A stretch of DNA of 64,000 nucleotides from Dokdonella koreensis DS-123 (GTDB lineage: Bacteria; Pseudomonadota; Gammaproteobacteria; Xanthomonadales; Rhodanobacteraceae). Shown here piece by piece: positions 44,819 to 57,438 of this stretch. The stretch's first letter is position 1; each line of letters begins with the position of its first letter. The notes beneath the pieces were generated by a model, which worked only from the letters and a program-made list of their open reading frames with translations, was not told the origin of the DNA and ran no database searches. The stretch lies in assembly GCF_001632775.1 (NCBI RefSeq), contig NZ_CP015249.1, positions 1,344,686-1,408,685 of the forward strand. Direction: 5' to 3'. The position numbers and the translations under genes were made by a program.

Positions 44819-45655
44819 TCAGCCGCGCTTGACCACCGGCAGCAGCTTCCACCAGTTGGAGTGGTACTGGGGCCACTTGCCGGCAAAGGAGGCGTGGTCG
44901 GGGTAGTTGAGCTTCAGGACGCGCTCGGCGTCGTCGGCGAGCTGGGTTTGGCCGAGCGCGCGGTAGGAATCGACCATGATCGCCAGCCCGTCGCCCACCT
45001 GCACGGTCTGCGGATAGGTCTCCACCACGCCCTTGGCGCGGTTGGCGGCGGCCACGTAGGCGCCCTTGCGCAGGTAGAACAGCGCGATGTTGATCTCGGC
45101 CCGGGCCATCGACTCGCGCAGGTAGATCAGGCGCTGGCGGCCGTCCGGCGCGTAGCGGCTCTGCGGGTAGCGCTTGAGCAGCTCGGAGAAGTCCTCGAAG
45201 GACTGGTTGAGGAAGGCCTGGTCGCGGCGCGAGGTGTCCAGGCCGACCATGCGGCTCAGGAAGTCGGCCTGGCGGTCGAAGTTGACCAGGCCGCGCAGGT
45301 AGTAGGCGTAGTCGATGTTCTTGTGCGTGGGATAGGTGCGGATGAAGCGGTTGATCGTGGAGTAGGCGTCGTCGTGCTTGAAGTTCTTGTACTGCGCGTA
45401 GGCCAGGTTGATCTGAGACTGCTCCGAGTACGCACCGAACGGGAAGCGCCCGATCAGTCGCGTGAACACCTCGGTCGCCTGGTTGTAGTTGGCGTTGTCG
45501 ATCGCGGTGACGCCGCGCTGGTACAGCGCCTCGACGGGGAGCGTCTCCAGCTCGTTGCCGCGCTTGCCGAACGTCTTGCAGCCGACCATCGCGACGGCCA
45601 GCATGACCAACAGGAGTACACGCGCGACGGCGCGGGAAGAGGCGAGGATTGGCAT
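44819..45655 (-). CDS. bamD: Outer membrane assembly lipoprotein BamD
   Basis: A 278-residue lipoprotein of the BAM complex, anchored in the outer membrane facing the periplasm, which folds beta-barrel proteins with BamA. The signal ends in the lipobox MVGC (Cys about 26). Five TPR-like repeats follow, with the typical LYQRGVTAIDNANYNQATEVF and YAYYLRGLVNFD blocks. The start at MPILASSRA (ATG 45655) gives a proper lipoprotein signal; an upstream frame extension is rejected. It is divergent from rluD, the usual layout in Gammaproteobacteria. Confidence 0.95.
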   Translation of the reverse strand: MPILASSRAVARVLLLVMLAVAMVGCKTFGKRGNELETLPVEALYQRGVTAIDNANYNQATEVFTRLIGRFPFGAYSEQSQINLAYAQYKNFKHDDAYSTINRFIRTYPTHKNIDYAYYLRGLVNFDRQADFLSRMVGLDTSRRDQAFLNQSFEDFSELLKRYPQSRYAPDGRQRLIYLRESMARAEINIALFYLRKGAYVAAANRAKGVVETYPQTVQVGDGLAIMVDSYRALGQTQLADDAERVLKLNYPDHASFAGKWPQYHSNWWKLLPVVKRG

Positions 45656-45688
45656 GCGCGGGGAAGGGTCTGCGATGATTGACGGCCG

Positions 45689-45694
45689 ATCATA
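45689..45694 (-). promoter_or_regulatory. Putative -10 box of bamD
   Basis: A leftward TATGAT hexamer (TTATGAT with flanking GG) 34 bases before the bamD start, the best -10 match in the 79-base bamD/rluD gap. No good -35 box at 17 bp was found. Confidence 0.35.
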
Positions 45695-45734
45695 ACCCGA
45701 ACGTCCATATGTCCGGAAACTACGCGACCAGAGC

Positions 45735-46703
45735 ATGAACGACACCGAATCGACGCTGAACGTACGGATTCCCGAGCAGCTGGCCGGCCGCCGCCTCGAC
45801 CAGGCCCTGGCCGAGCTGCTACCCGACTACTCGCGCTCCCGGCTGACCGGCTGGATCAAGGAGGGCCACGTCCGCATCGACGGTGCGGAGGCGGTACCGC
45901 GCCAGATCGTCATCGGCGGCGAGGAGGTCGTGCTGGCGGTGCGGCTGGAACGCGAGGTCTTCGCCGAAGCCGAGCCGATCGCGCTGGACATCCGCTACGA
46001 GGACGCCGACGTCATCGTCGTCAACAAGCCGGCGGGTCTGGTCGTCCATCCCGGCGCCGGCAACCCGGCCGGCACGCTGCAGAACGCCCTGCTGCACCAC
46101 GACCCGGCCCTGGCCGGCATCCCGCGCGGCGGCATCGTCCACCGGCTGGACAAGGACACCTCCGGCCTGATGGTGGTCGCGCGCACCTTGCGCGCGCATA
46201 CCGCCCTGGTCGCGCAGCTGTCCGAGCGCGACGTCCACCGCCAGTACGAGGCGATCGTCTACGGCACGATGGTCGCCGGCGGCAAGGTCGACGCGCCGAT
46301 CGACCGCCATCCGCGCGACCGCATCAAGCAGGCGGTGCGCGACGACGGCAAGGAGGCGGTGACCCACTACCGCGTGCGCGAGCGCTACCGCGCGATGACG
46401 CGGATCGAGTGCCGGCTGGAGACCGGCCGCACGCACCAGATCCGCGTCCACATGGCGTACATCCGCCACCCGCTGGTCGGCGACGCGACCTACGGCAACG
46501 GGCTGAAGCTGCCCAAGGGCGCCACGCCGGCGCTGGTCGAGGCCCTGCGCGGGTTCCGCCGCCAGGCGCTGCACGCCGAGCGGCTGGCGTTCGCGCATCC
46601 CGCCGACGGCCGCGCGGTCGAGGTCGAGGCGGAGCGCCCGGCCGACATGGCCGCGCTGGTCGCCGCGCTGCGTGCCGATACCGCCGGGGACGGGCGCGAG
46701 TGA
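45735..46703 (+). CDS. rluD: 23S rRNA pseudouridine synthase RluD
   Basis: A 322-residue enzyme that makes pseudouridines in helix 69 of 23S rRNA. The N-terminal S4 RNA-binding domain (residues about 16-75) contains [19 protein letters not shown]. The catalytic domain shows [18 protein letters not shown] with the catalytic Asp in HRLDKDT. The later RTHQIRVHM block is also conserved. The position divergent from bamD and coupled to pgeF (GTGA overlap) is the classic gammaproteobacterial arrangement, which supports RluD over RluA or RluC. Confidence 0.95.
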   Translation: MNDTESTLNVRIPEQLAGRRLDQALAELLPDYSRSRLTGWIKEGHVRIDGAEAVPRQIVIGGEEVVLAVRLEREVFAEAEPIALDIRYEDADVIVVNKPAGLVVHPGAGNPAGTLQNALLHHDPALAGIPRGGIVHRLDKDTSGLMVVARTLRAHTALVAQLSERDVHRQYEAIVYGTMVAGGKVDAPIDRHPRDRIKQAVRDDGKEAVTHYRVRERYRAMTRIECRLETGRTHQIRVHMAYIRHPLVGDATYGNGLKLPKGATPALVEALRGFRRQALHAERLAFAHPADGRAVEVEAERPADMAALVAALRADTAGDGRE

Positions 46704-47473
46704 GCGCAGCCCCGCCGGCGCTGCCCGGCACGCTGGTTCCGGACTGGCCGGCACCGCCGGGCGTCCGCGCCCTCGTCACGACGCGCGGGCTGGATGGGGC
46801 CTCGGCCGCACCGTTCGACCGCTGCAACCTCGGCGACCGCTGCGGCGACGATCCCGCCGCCGTCGCCGCCAACCGTGCCGGCCTGGTCGCGCGCCTCGGG
46901 CTGCCGTCGCCGCCGTGCTGGCTGCGCCAGGTCCACGGCATCGCGGTCGAGGCGTTCGACGCGCCGCCGGGGCCCGCTGCGACGCCCCGCGAGGCCGACG
47001 CGGCATGGACGGTGCGGCCCGGCGTCGTGCTCGCGGTACTGACCGCCGACTGCCTGCCGGTACTGCTGTGCGCCGACGACGGCTCGGCCGTCGCCGCCGT
47101 CCACGCCGGCTGGCGCGGCCTCGCCGCCGGCACCGTCGAGGCGGCGCTGGCACGGCTCGGCGACCCGGCGCGCCTGCTCGCCTGGATCGGTCCGGCGATC
47201 GGCGCGGCGTCCTACGAGGTCGGCGCCGAGGTCCGCGATGCCTTCGTCACCGCCGATGCCGGTGCCGAAGCGGCATTCGCCGCGACGCGGCCCGGTCACT
47301 GGATGTGCGACCTCGCGGCGTTGGCGCGCCGGCGCCTGCACGCCGCCGGCATCCGGCACGTCCACGGTGGCGGTTTCGACACCTTCGCCGATCCGCGCTT
47401 CTACTCGTACCGGCGGCAGGCGCGCACCGGGCGTTTCGCCAGCCTGATCTGGCGCGACCCGTCGATGCGTTGA
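46700..47473 (+). CDS. pgeF: Purine nucleoside phosphorylase-type/peptidoglycan editing factor PgeF
   Basis: A 257-residue YfiH/DUF152 (multicopper polyphenol oxidase-like) protein. The metal-site residues are visible in [18 protein letters not shown] and [14 protein letters not shown], and RFYSYRRQ lies near the end. Members have purine nucleoside phosphorylase/deaminase activity, and E. coli YfiH has also been called PgeF for editing peptidoglycan precursors. The start is a GTG (46700) overlapping the rluD stop. The frame lies directly before a GC-rich hairpin and a convergent L,D-transpeptidase gene. Confidence 0.92.
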   Translation: MSAAPPALPGTLVPDWPAPPGVRALVTTRGLDGASAAPFDRCNLGDRCGDDPAAVAANRAGLVARLGLPSPPCWLRQVHGIAVEAFDAPPGPAATPREADAAWTVRPGVVLAVLTADCLPVLLCADDGSAVAAVHAGWRGLAAGTVEAALARLGDPARLLAWIGPAIGAASYEVGAEVRDAFVTADAGAEAAFAATRPGHWMCDLAALARRRLHAAGIRHVHGGGFDTFADPRFYSYRRQARTGRFASLIWRDPSMR

Positions 47474-47480
47474 GCGTCGG

Positions 47481-47528
47481 GCGCAGGTCGTCCAGCGCGG
47501 GCAGGCACGCGCGCGGCGCGACCTGCGC
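47481..47528. terminator. Hairpin between convergent pgeF and L,D-transpeptidase genes
   Basis: A 10-bp perfect stem (GCGCAGGTCG / CGACCTGCGC) closes a 28-base GC-rich loop in the 73-base convergent gap. No T-run is present, so it is only a candidate two-way terminator. Confidence 0.4.
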
Positions 47529-47546
47529 GGGGATCGACGGCGCGCC

Positions 47547-48281
47547 CTAGTTGGCCGCGGCGTGGCGCGCGCCGGTGCCGTGCGCGGCCAGGCGGGCGTC
47601 GGGCTCGCCGCAGTCCGGCGCCAGCAGCGGCGATCCGGCCAGCCAGGCCGGATCGGGGTAGTAGGCGAACAGGAACGCGCCGTCGCGGATCGTGTCGATC
47701 AGCGCGCGCGCGATCGCCGGGCGCACCGCCGGGCAGCCGAGGCTGCGGCCCAGCCGGCCCTGGCTGCGGATCAGGTCCTGGCTGACGTACGGCGCCCCGT
47801 GGATCACGATCGCGCGCTCGCGGGCGCGGTCGTTGAAGCCGGGTTCCAGGCCGCGCAGCCGCAGCGAGTAGCCGTTGTGGCCGACGTACGGCTCCTCGGT
47901 CAGGAAGCCGCCGAGGCTGGACATGTAGCTGCCGTCCTGGTTCGAGAAGCGCGTCGCGCGGTCCTGGCCGGTGTTGCGGCCGTGGGCGACCCATTCCTCG
48001 AACAGCAGCCGCTGCGCGTGGAGGTCGAACACCCACAGGCGCGGCTGCGTCGAGGGCTGCGAGTAGTCGATCACGCCGAGCGTGCGTGGCGCGGTACCGG
48101 CATGGCGCGCGGCACAGGCCAATGCCTGCGTGGCCAGGGCGAGGACCTCGCGGTCGAGCGCGGGCGCGGCGGCGGCCAGCGTATCGGTGAGCGGGTCCGG
48201 GGGTGTGGCGGCTTGCGCCAAGGCCGGCCCTGCGGCGGCACAGAGCACGGCCAGAGCCGTGCGGCGGACACGATGCAACAT
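47547..48281 (-). CDS. Murein L,D-transpeptidase catalytic-domain family protein
   Basis: A 244-residue exported protein of the YkuD_2 (PF13645-like) family. The signal peptide is MLHRVRRTALAVLCAAAGPA (start ATG 48281; an alternative start lies at 48338). The catalytic region shows VGHNGYSLRLRGLEPGFND, AIVIHGAPYVS and GRLGRSLGCPAVR, which supplies the His and Cys of an L,D-transpeptidase-like site. It would act on peptidoglycan cross-links in the periplasm, though biochemical data for this subfamily are sparse. It ends close to pgeF and lies next to a second, classical L,D-transpeptidase gene on the same strand. Confidence 0.85.
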   Translation of the reverse strand: MLHRVRRTALAVLCAAAGPALAQAATPPDPLTDTLAAAAPALDREVLALATQALACAARHAGTAPRTLGVIDYSQPSTQPRLWVFDLHAQRLLFEEWVAHGRNTGQDRATRFSNQDGSYMSSLGGFLTEEPYVGHNGYSLRLRGLEPGFNDRARERAIVIHGAPYVSQDLIRSQGRLGRSLGCPAVRPAIARALIDTIRDGAFLFAYYPDPAWLAGSPLLAPDCGEPDARLAAHGTGARHAAAN

Positions 48282-48388
48282 CAGGACGGCGCCTACGGGA
48301 CGGCTCCGGAGCGGGACGAGGCGCCGATCTATCCACATCGGCGCCGCGAAGTCCAGTTCAAAGCGTGTTAACGCGCGTCAGGTCCGGA

Positions 48389-49642
48389 TCAGGGGGCCGG
48401 CGTGGCCGGCGGGTCGGACTCCAGCACCGGCTGCAGCGCCTGGCCGGTCGGCGTGGCGCGCACCGCCGGCAGGTCGGTCAGCAGCACGGTCGCGCCCGGC
48501 GTCAGCGCGTCGTAGAGGCGCCGTGCGAAGGCCGGCGGCAGGTCCAGCGGCCGCGCCTGCTGCAGCCGCAGCTGCAGCAGCGCCAGCGAGGCGGCGTCGT
48601 TGCCGAGGATCGGATAGGCGGTCCACTGGTGGTGCGGCCGCTCCGGGTCGAGCACGCTCGGCCCGTCCTCGGTGCGCTCGCCCATCACCAGCAGCACCGA
48701 GCCTTGCAGCGCGAAATCCGGGTCGGCGCCGAGCCGGGCCTCGCCGATGCCGATGCCGTTGCGCAGCACGAACACACGCCGCTCGCGCAGGCTGACCAGG
48801 ACGCTGAGCGGGCCGTCCGGCGCGGCGGTATCGTCCCAGGCGTAGCGCGCGCCGCCGGCCGCTTCGGCGGCTTCCTCGCGCGTGGCGGTTTCGGCCGGCC
48901 CGGCCGGCGCACCGCCGACGGCGACCGGCGCCAGCATCGCCGGGTGCACCAGCGCCGCGGCCGAGGCCTTGCCGTCGGCGACCACCACGGTGTCGCCACG
49001 CCGCGTGACCGCGAAGAGTTTCTCGGCAAAAGCCTTCGGCAGGCGCACGCAGCCGTGCGAAGCCGGGTAGCCGGGCAGGGCGCCGCCGTGCAGCGCGATG
49101 CCGTCCCAGGTCAGGCGCTGCATGTACGGCATCGGCGCGGCGTTGTAGAGGTTGGAGCGGTGGTCCTTGCTCTTCTGCAGGATCGTGAAGACGCCGGTCG
49201 GCGTGTCCTTGCCGGGCTTGCCGGAGCTGATCGTCGAGACGCCGATCGCGATGCCGTTGCGGTAGGCATAGGCCCGCTGTTCGTCGAGGCTGACGACCAG
49301 CACCAGCGGCCCGGCCGGCGCGATTTCCGGATGCCACAGGAACTGGCCCGGTTCGAGCGCGGCGGGGTCGGGTTCGGCCGGGCTCGGTTCGATCGCCGCG
49401 GCCGATGCGCGGCCGGCTCCGCCAGCGGCGGAAGCGGCTGCAGCGGGTCCGCTCGAGCCGGTGCCGGTCAGGCCGGCTTTGGCCGGAGCGGCTCCGGCCA
49501 CGCCAAGCCCGACCGGATCGGACCTGATCGAACCCGGACCGGGCGTCGCGGCGGCAGCCGCCGGCTGCGTGAGCGCCCACGCGACGGCGGCGCCGAGGAC
49601 GCCCGGCAGTATGCGTGACGGCAGGCGGAGCAGTCGTGACAT
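48389..49642 (-). CDS. L,D-transpeptidase (YkuD domain) with a second, degenerate half
   Basis: A 417-residue exported protein. A signal peptide (about residues 1-32) and a Pro/Ala/Gly-rich linker precede the YkuD domain, which has VVSLDEQRAYAYRNGIAIGV, STISSGKPGKDTPTGVF and the catalytic HGGALPGYPASHGCVRL (Cys and His). About 50 residues later the start of the fold recurs (SVLVSLRERRVFVLRNGIGI) but without the SHGCVR motif. The second half is therefore probably a non-catalytic duplicate. The enzyme would form 3-3 cross-links or attach proteins to peptidoglycan. Start MSRLLRLPSR is chosen because it gives a proper signal peptide. Confidence 0.88.
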   Translation of the reverse strand: MSRLLRLPSRILPGVLGAAVAWALTQPAAAAATPGPGSIRSDPVGLGVAGAAPAKAGLTGTGSSGPAAAASAAGGAGRASAAAIEPSPAEPDPAALEPGQFLWHPEIAPAGPLVLVVSLDEQRAYAYRNGIAIGVSTISSGKPGKDTPTGVFTILQKSKDHRSNLYNAAPMPYMQRLTWDGIALHGGALPGYPASHGCVRLPKAFAEKLFAVTRRGDTVVVADGKASAAALVHPAMLAPVAVGGAPAGPAETATREEAAEAAGGARYAWDDTAAPDGPLSVLVSLRERRVFVLRNGIGIGEARLGADPDFALQGSVLLVMGERTEDGPSVLDPERPHHQWTAYPILGNDAASLALLQLRLQQARPLDLPPAFARRLYDALTPGATVLLTDLPAVRATPTGQALQPVLESDPPATPAP

Positions 49643-49682
49643 GGCGGCCTCCGGTCGGATCCACGGCCGCCATTGTGCGCGA

Positions 49683-51191
49683 TCAGGGCTCGAAGTCGTC
49701 CTCGAACAGGCGGTCACCCAGGCGCAGGCACGGCGAGTACTCGGAGGTCGGGCCGCTGCCGACGCTCACTTGCAGCGTGGCGGTCGCCGTGGCGAACCCC
49801 TCCTCCGGCAGGTCCGGGAACGAGCCCTGGAAGGTCGCCGTGCCGTCCGGTCCGGTGAAAATCGTCGCGTAGGTGAGATAGCTCGAGCTGCCCGCAGGCG
49901 CGTCCGGGCCGCAGCTGACCATCGTGTAGAAGTCGATGTAGTAGGTCGTGTTCGGCTGTGCGCTGAGCCGCCCGAACAGTCGCCCTTCGGCCGTGTCGAC
50001 GCCGGTCAGCACCGGTGCGTTCTGCAAGCCGTTGGGACCTTCATCGGCGTCGAGCGGATCGTTCGGCGTGGGACCTTCGACGCCGTCGACGGCGAGGTCG
50101 ATAGCCAGGCCCAGGTTGCCGAAGATCGTATTGCCGATGATCGACACGCGCTGCGTCGCGCTGCTGTCGCCCGGGCCGGTGACCAGGATGCCGGGGCCTG
50201 CGTTGCCGACGATTCCGTTGCTGACCGTGCCCGGGATCCCGCTGCCGATCAGGATGCGCTCGCCGCCGCGGACGGCGATGCCCGGTCCGGCATTGGGCAC
50301 GGTCGCGAGCGGAAACGCCGCCAGACCGACCAGATTGCGGGTCAGGCGATGGTCGCTGCCCGAGACGATCTCGATGCCGCAGCGCTCGTTGCCGGACACG
50401 ACGTTGCCGGGCGTGGCGTTCGGCGCGTCGTCGCCGCCGATCAGTGTGTTGAGCGTGGGTTCGGCGCCGGTGCCGGTGGTGCCGATCACGATGCCGCAAC
50501 CGTTGCCGCGCGTCGACGCGCCGGTGCGGTCGGTGCCGACCAGGTTGCCCTGAACGCGGGCATGGCTGCCACCGACGTAGATGCCGGTATGACTGTTTCC
50601 GGAAACCAGGTTGCGCTGCGCGCGCGCCGTGCCGCCGATCTGGGCGAAGTCGCCGATGACGCTGAAGCCCACGCGCGTGCCCGGAGCGCTCGGATAGACG
50701 GTCGTGCCGTCCGGTGCGATGCCGATGAAGTTGCCGGTGACCGTGGCACGATCGGCGAGCAGGTTGATCTGGCTGCCGCCGAAACGGTTGATCGCCAGGC
50801 CGCGGATCGTGCTGTCAGTGGCACCGACCAGCAAGGTCAGTCCGCTCGCACTGAAGTCGCCGGGGCCGCGGATCTCGACGCGGATCTGGGCGTTGGTCCC
50901 GGCGACCAGCGTATTGGTCGCCGCCCCCGGCTGGGTGTAGCCGTCGATGCTGACCGGTCCGGTGATACCGGGCAGGCTGGTGGTGATCGCGATCGTGTGC
51001 GGCCCGGTGCCGGGGATCGCGAACGCGATCGTATCGGCGCCGGCGGCCGCGTTGGCGTCGAGGATCGCCTGGCGCAGCGAACCGGGGCCGGCGTTGAGCG
51101 TAGTGGTGACGGTGAACGTGGCGGCACCGGCGGCGGCCGGCGCCAGGGCGGCGACGGCGGCCAGCCGGTACAAGGAGGTGGGCAGGGGCAT
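49683..51191 (-). CDS. Secreted right-handed beta-helix protein with FEDDFEP tail
   Basis: A 502-residue exported protein. A signal peptide (about residues 1-23) is followed by TLNAGPGSLRQAILDANAAAG, the usual start of choice-of-anchor/parallel beta-helix surface proteins. Repeated coils with Asn ladders (GNLVGTDRTGAS, GNVVSGNERCGIEI, GNTIFGNLGLAIDL) follow. The last 100 residues form a separate beta-domain with two Cys. It ends DRLFEDDFEP, one of several similar tails in this window. It probably binds or modifies carbohydrate outside the cell, but no catalytic residues are evident. Confidence 0.82.
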   Translation of the reverse strand: MPLPTSLYRLAAVAALAPAAAGAATFTVTTTLNAGPGSLRQAILDANAAAGADTIAFAIPGTGPHTIAITTSLPGITGPVSIDGYTQPGAATNTLVAGTNAQIRVEIRGPGDFSASGLTLLVGATDSTIRGLAINRFGGSQINLLADRATVTGNFIGIAPDGTTVYPSAPGTRVGFSVIGDFAQIGGTARAQRNLVSGNSHTGIYVGGSHARVQGNLVGTDRTGASTRGNGCGIVIGTTGTGAEPTLNTLIGGDDAPNATPGNVVSGNERCGIEIVSGSDHRLTRNLVGLAAFPLATVPNAGPGIAVRGGERILIGSGIPGTVSNGIVGNAGPGILVTGPGDSSATQRVSIIGNTIFGNLGLAIDLAVDGVEGPTPNDPLDADEGPNGLQNAPVLTGVDTAEGRLFGRLSAQPNTTYYIDFYTMVSCGPDAPAGSSSYLTYATIFTGPDGTATFQGSFPDLPEEGFATATATLQVSVGSGPTSEYSPCLRLGDRLFEDDFEP

Positions 51192-51304
51192 GGCGCGGCT
51201 CCGGAAGGCAGGGCGCGGCGCGCCCTTTGCCGCTTCAGCGCAGGACGGCCCGCGGCCAGGACATCGCGCCGCGCCGGCGCCGGTCCGGGACCGCCAGGGT
51301 GTCG

Positions 51305-53188
<1,884 letters not shown>

Positions 53189-53210
53189 GGTCGGCAGTTT
53201 AACCGGCGGT

Positions 53211-53239
53211 TTGCCAAGAAACCCGACCGCAGGGACAAT
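53211..53239 (+). promoter_or_regulatory. Sigma-70 promoter of the FKBP isomerase gene
   Basis: TTGCCA at 53211-53216 (5 of 6 to the -35 consensus) and GACAAT at 53234-53239 (4 of 6) with an exact 17-base spacer. Transcription would begin near 53246, leaving a leader of about 86 bases. A good AGGAG ribosome site precedes the ATG. Confidence 0.5.
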
Positions 53240-53331
53240 ACGCGACCCGGCGCTGCGGCCGTAGCGGTCGGCTCGGTGTCCCGAGAGAACTCGAAGGCCG
53301 GCCATTCCCACCTTATTTCCAGGAGCAATCG

Positions 53332-54060
53332 ATGACCCGTTTCACCTGCAAGACCCTGCTCGCGGTCGCCGTGCTGACGGCGTTCGGCGCGGGCTCCGCC
53401 CTCGCCGCCGATGCCTCGCTGAAGACCGAGAAAGACAAGGTCAGCTACATGGTCGGCATGCAGATCGGTCGTAGCCTGGGCCAGATCAAGGACGACATCG
53501 ACCTGGCCACCGTCTACAAGGCGATGCAGGACGCGGTCGGCGGCGGCAAGACCCTGCTGACCGAGGAAGAGGCCAACAAGGTCGGCCAGGACTTCCAGCA
53601 GAAGCTGCAGACCAAGCACCTGGCCGAGCAGAAGGCCGCGGCCGAGAAGAACAAGACCGAAGGCGAGGCGTTCCTGGCCTCCAACAAGTCCAAGTCCGGC
53701 GTCAAGACCACCGCCAGCGGCCTGCAGTACCAGGTGGTCAAGGAAGGCACCGGCAAGAAGCCCAAGGCCACCGACACCGTCAAGGTCGACTACACCGGCA
53801 CCAAGATCGACGGCACCAAGTTCGACAGCTCGGTCGACCGCGGCACCCCGGCGACCTTCCCGCTGAACGGCGTCATCAAGGGCTGGACCGAAGGCCTGCA
53901 GCTGATGACCGAAGGTTCGGAGTACAAGCTGTTCATCCCGGCCGACCTCGCCTACGGCGAGAACGCGCCGCCGAACATCGGCCCGAACGCCACGCTGATC
54001 TTCGACGTCAAGCTGATCTCGATCGAGAACGCAGCCGCCACCGAGCCGGCCAAGAAGTAA
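53332..54060 (+). CDS. fkpA: FKBP-type peptidyl-prolyl isomerase (FkpA/Mip-like), periplasmic
   Basis: A 242-residue exported isomerase/chaperone. A Sec signal peptide (about 1-26, ending GSALAAD) is followed by the FKBP N-terminal dimerisation domain (KDKVSYMVGMQIGRSLGQIK and a long Lys/Ala/Gln-rich helix). The C-terminal FKBP domain shows VKVDYTGTKIDGTKFDSS, PATFPLNGVIKGWTEGLQL and FIPADLAYGENAPP, which hold the usual active-site aromatic residues. There is no lipobox, so it is a soluble periplasmic FkpA rather than a Mip lipoprotein. It is followed by a terminator hairpin. Confidence 0.92.
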   Translation: MTRFTCKTLLAVAVLTAFGAGSALAADASLKTEKDKVSYMVGMQIGRSLGQIKDDIDLATVYKAMQDAVGGGKTLLTEEEANKVGQDFQQKLQTKHLAEQKAAAEKNKTEGEAFLASNKSKSGVKTTASGLQYQVVKEGTGKKPKATDTVKVDYTGTKIDGTKFDSSVDRGTPATFPLNGVIKGWTEGLQLMTEGSEYKLFIPADLAYGENAPPNIGPNATLIFDVKLISIENAAATEPAKK

Positions 54061-54083
54061 GACCGCGCAAGCGGTATCCGCGC

Positions 54084-54120
54084 CGAGGGCGTGCCGCGAA
54101 CCGGCGCGCCCTCGTCGTTT
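54084..54120 (+). terminator. Terminator hairpin after the FKBP isomerase gene
   Basis: A stem CGAGGGCG / CGCCCTCG extended by TGCC / GGCG (one G-T pair), with a 7-base loop, followed by TCGTTT. It sits 24 bases after the stop codon. Confidence 0.55.
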
Positions 54121-54170
54121 GCGGGACGTGATGCGGGTGGCAGGGTTTCCACCGATTCTGGAGTTAGCTC

Positions 54171-55511
54171 ATGCGGGTAACGATCTTCGGCACCGGCTAC
54201 GTGGGACTGGTCACCGGCGCCTGCCTCGCGGAAGTCGGCAACGAGGTGACCTGCGTCGACGTCGACGCGGGCAAGATCGCGCGGCTCGAAGCCGGCGAGG
54301 TGCCGATCTTCGAGCCCGGCCTGGAGGTGCTGGTCCGCGACAACCGCGCGGCCGGCCGCCTGCGCTTCACCACCTCGGCCGCGGCCGGCATCGCCGGTGC
54401 GCAGCTGATCTTCATCGCCGTCGGCACGCCGCCGGACGAGGACGGCAGCGCGGATCTCTCGCACGTGCTGGCCGTCGCCCACACGATCGGCGCGGAGCTG
54501 GCCGAGCCGGTGGTGGTCGTCAACAAGTCCACCGTGCCGGTCGGTACCGCCGACCGGGTCCGCGCGACGATCACCGCGGCCCTGGCCGAGCGCGGCGCGG
54601 CGATCGCGTTCGACGTCGCTTCCAATCCTGAATTCCTCAAGGAAGGCGACGCGGTCAAGGACTGCATGCGGCCGGACCGGATCATCATCGGCTCGGACAG
54701 CGCCCAGGCCGTGGCGCGCCTGCGCGCGCTCTATGCGCCGTTCAACCGCAACCACGATCGCATCGTCGTGATGGACGTGCGCTCGGCCGAGCTGACCAAG
54801 TACGCCGCCAACGCGATGCTGGCGACCAAGATCAGCTTCATGAACGAGATCGCCGCGATCGCCGAGCAGGTCGGTGCCGACGTCGAGCAGGTGCGCCTGG
54901 GCATCGGCTCGGACCCGCGCATCGGCTACCACTTCATCTATCCGGGCGCCGGCTACGGCGGCTCGTGCTTCCCCAAGGACGTCAAGGCGCTGGAGCACAC
55001 GGCACGCAGCCACGGTGCCGAGCCGCGGCTGCTGGCGGCGGTGGAAGCGGTCAATGCCGCGCAGAAGCAGCGGCTGTTCGCGCTGTTGCAGCAGCACCTG
55101 GGCGACCTGGCCGGCCGGACCATCGCGGTCTGGGGCCTGGCGTTCAAGCCGAACACCGACGACATGCGCGAGGCACCCAGCCGCACCCTGCTCGAGCGGC
55201 TCTGGTCGGCCGGTGCCCGCGTCAACGCCTACGACCCGGAGGCCGCGCACGAGGTGCGCCGGCTGTACGGCGAGCGCAGCGACCTGGCGCTGTGCCCGGA
55301 TGCCTACGCGGCCCTCGACGGCGCCGACGCGCTGGTGGTCGTGACCGAATGGAAGGCGTTCCGCAGCCCCGATTTCGAGCGCATCCGCCGCACGCTGCGG
55401 ACCTCGGTCGTCGTCGACGGGCGCAACATCTTCGATCCGGCCGCGGTCGAGGCCGCCGGCCTGGCCTACTACGGCATCGGTCGCGGCCGCAGCGTGCGCC
55501 GGCCCGATTGA
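54171..55511 (+). CDS. ugd: UDP-glucose 6-dehydrogenase
   Basis: A 446-residue enzyme oxidising UDP-glucose to UDP-glucuronate with two NAD+. The N-terminal NAD motif is [20 protein letters not shown]. The central block [20 protein letters not shown] and catalytic Cys266 in [14 protein letters not shown] are intact. The C-terminal domain has [20 protein letters not shown]-glucuronate would feed acidic EPS; the main EPS genes lie about 27 kb to the left. Start ATG 54171 follows TGGAGTT. Confidence 0.95.
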   Translation: MRVTIFGTGYVGLVTGACLAEVGNEVTCVDVDAGKIARLEAGEVPIFEPGLEVLVRDNRAAGRLRFTTSAAAGIAGAQLIFIAVGTPPDEDGSADLSHVLAVAHTIGAELAEPVVVVNKSTVPVGTADRVRATITAALAERGAAIAFDVASNPEFLKEGDAVKDCMRPDRIIIGSDSAQAVARLRALYAPFNRNHDRIVVMDVRSAELTKYAANAMLATKISFMNEIAAIAEQVGADVEQVRLGIGSDPRIGYHFIYPGAGYGGSCFPKDVKALEHTARSHGAEPRLLAAVEAVNAAQKQRLFALLQQHLGDLAGRTIAVWGLAFKPNTDDMREAPSRTLLERLWSAGARVNAYDPEAAHEVRRLYGERSDLALCPDAYAALDGADALVVVTEWKAFRSPDFERIRRTLRTSVVVDGRNIFDPAAVEAAGLAYYGIGRGRSVRRPD

Positions 55512-55615
55512 AGGAACGCCGCGCGGCGCCGGCGTAAATCAGCGCTTGCCGTCACGTTTTCGACCGATCCGGGCCGTTTAATCTGTCGAGGGTCGGCGTT
55601 GCGGGGGTGGCGAAT

Positions 55616-57424
<1,809 letters not shown>

Positions 57425-57438
57425 AGGAGCCGACGACG

